From: Chloroflexota bacterium
GTDB taxonomy: Bacteria; Chloroflexota; Anaerolineae; Anaerolineales; Villigracilaceae
NCBI GenBank assembly: GCA_023484185.1
Contig: JAMDBC010000211.1
Span: 1-5,974 of the forward strand
DNA: 5,974 nucleotides
Direction of reading: 5' to 3'
This document shows, in pieces, positions 5,430 to 5,974 of this stretch. Both the position numbers and the translations under genes were made by a program. Numbering within the stretch: the first letter of the stretch is position 1; every line of letters begins with the position of its first letter. The notes under the pieces were generated by a model. It had not been told where the DNA came from. It saw only the letters and a list, made by a program, of their open reading frames with translations, and made no database searches.

Positions 5430-5974
5430 GTGACTGATTCAAATTCGGAACGTTTCTCTGATTTAAAATTTGATGATTTCAAGCGTTTGGCGCAGGATGA
5501 AACACTTAATCCAATCGAGAAAGTCGGTTTTCCAACTGCCTATCGTGAAGGCAAAGAAGAGTTGATTTTTCAAGATATTGTCAATAAGACAAGCAACCTT
5601 ATGTTGAGAGAACAAACTGTACTGGAAATTGGTCCGGGTTGCAGCAAACCAGCTTTCATGATGATTGATCTGTGTCGCCGCCAAGGGCACAAGTTAATTC
5701 TTGTTGATTCTCCCGAAATGCTCAACCAATTGCCAGATGAAGATTTTATTTTGAAAATACCCGGGCGTTACCCGATGGGTTGCCTCAACCTTTTTGAGAA
5801 GTATACAGGCTGCATCAATGCGATCGTCACATACAGCGTGTTACATTATATATTTATTGAATCCAGCGTGTTTGACTTCGTTGATCAATCGCTTAGTTTG
5901 CTGGCTGAAGGGGGGCAGTTGTTGATTGGCGACATTCCCAATGTTTCAAAGCGCAAACGCTTGAAATCATCAAA
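5430..5974 (+). CDS. Class I SAM-dependent methyltransferase, N-terminal part (3' end outside window)
   Basis: The open frame begins at GTG 5430, nine bases after the acpS-like stop, with a GAGATAGG ribosome site at 5414-5421. It runs 181 codons to the window edge. The N-terminal region (RFSDLKFDDFKRLAQDETLN, PTAYREGKEE) precedes a Rossmann methyltransferase core. Motif I, VLEIGPG, lies at 64-70. The acidic residue ending strand 2, Asp93 in LILVDS, would bind the SAM ribose. INAIVTYSVLHYI at about 129-141 is the motif IV region, and LLAEGGQLLIGDIPN at about 157-171 is strand 5. The protein is a small soluble methyltransferase of the kind seen in sugar and polysaccharide gene clusters. Substrate is unknown. 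By position it may methylate a sugar, the acyl product or the end of the glycan. Confidence 0.87.
   Translation, partial: MTDSNSERFSDLKFDDFKRLAQDETLNPIEKVGFPTAYREGKEELIFQDIVNKTSNLMLREQTVLEIGPGCSKPAFMMIDLCRRQGHKLILVDSPEMLNQLPDEDFILKIPGRYPMGCLNLFEKYTGCINAIVTYSVLHYIFIESSVFDFVDQSLSLLAEGGQLLIGDIPNVSKRKRLKSS

Noticed and set aside
1..5974. CRISPR array, tRNA or rRNA genes, transposase
   Set aside because: No regularly spaced direct repeats, no recognisable tRNA cloverleaf or rRNA segment, and no transposase motifs were seen on either strand.

Overview
The window looks like a chromosomal accessory region of a free-living bacterium. The likeliest source is a member of the Chloroflexota (Anaerolineae-like). 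That guess rests on moderate GC, a hicBA-type pair, several degenerate interspersed palindromic repeats of the kinds common in those genomes, and the style of the glycan-export genes. There is no rRNA or other marker gene, so the assignment is tentative. All recognisable genes lie on the + strand.

Positions 1-278 hold the end of a toxin-antitoxin pair: the 3' end of a hicB-like antitoxin, overlapped by one base by a short hicA-like toxin gene whose C-terminus appears clipped. Positions 279-814 contain no convincing gene. They hold a polypyrimidine tract, a roughly 100-120 bp imperfect palindrome resembling a REP/MITE element, a perfect 7+2+7 palindrome that could be an operator, and a weak sigma70-like promoter just before the next gene. 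Positions 815-1288 encode a winged-helix (MarR/EPS-associated type) regulator. Positions 1289-1528 form a repeat-rich leader with a short hairpin, a tandem 9-mer and a 63 bp inverted repeat.

From 1529 to the right edge lies one tightly packed presumptive operon. It holds an ABC-2 polysaccharide exporter permease (wzm), its ATPase with a C-terminal carbohydrate-binding-type domain (wzt), a beta-ketoacyl-ACP synthase III homologue, a discrete acyl carrier protein, a divergent holo-ACP synthase whose TTG start overlaps the ACP stop, and the 5' part of a class I SAM-dependent methyltransferase that runs off the window.

The regulator, wzm and wzt are typical of a cell-surface polysaccharide (O-antigen/EPS) locus. 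The three genes after wzt form a small self-contained acyl-ACP module: a carrier, the enzyme that would load its phosphopantetheine arm, and a condensing enzyme. The simplest reading is that the module makes a dedicated short acyl group for decorating a sugar of the exported glycan, or a lipid or small molecule tied to it. The methyltransferase may modify or cap the same product. No acyltransferase or glycosyltransferase is visible, so the product is inferred. The most unusual points are the acyl module itself, the AcpS homologue that lacks the usual C-terminal Ser-His motif, and the repeat cluster around the regulator.
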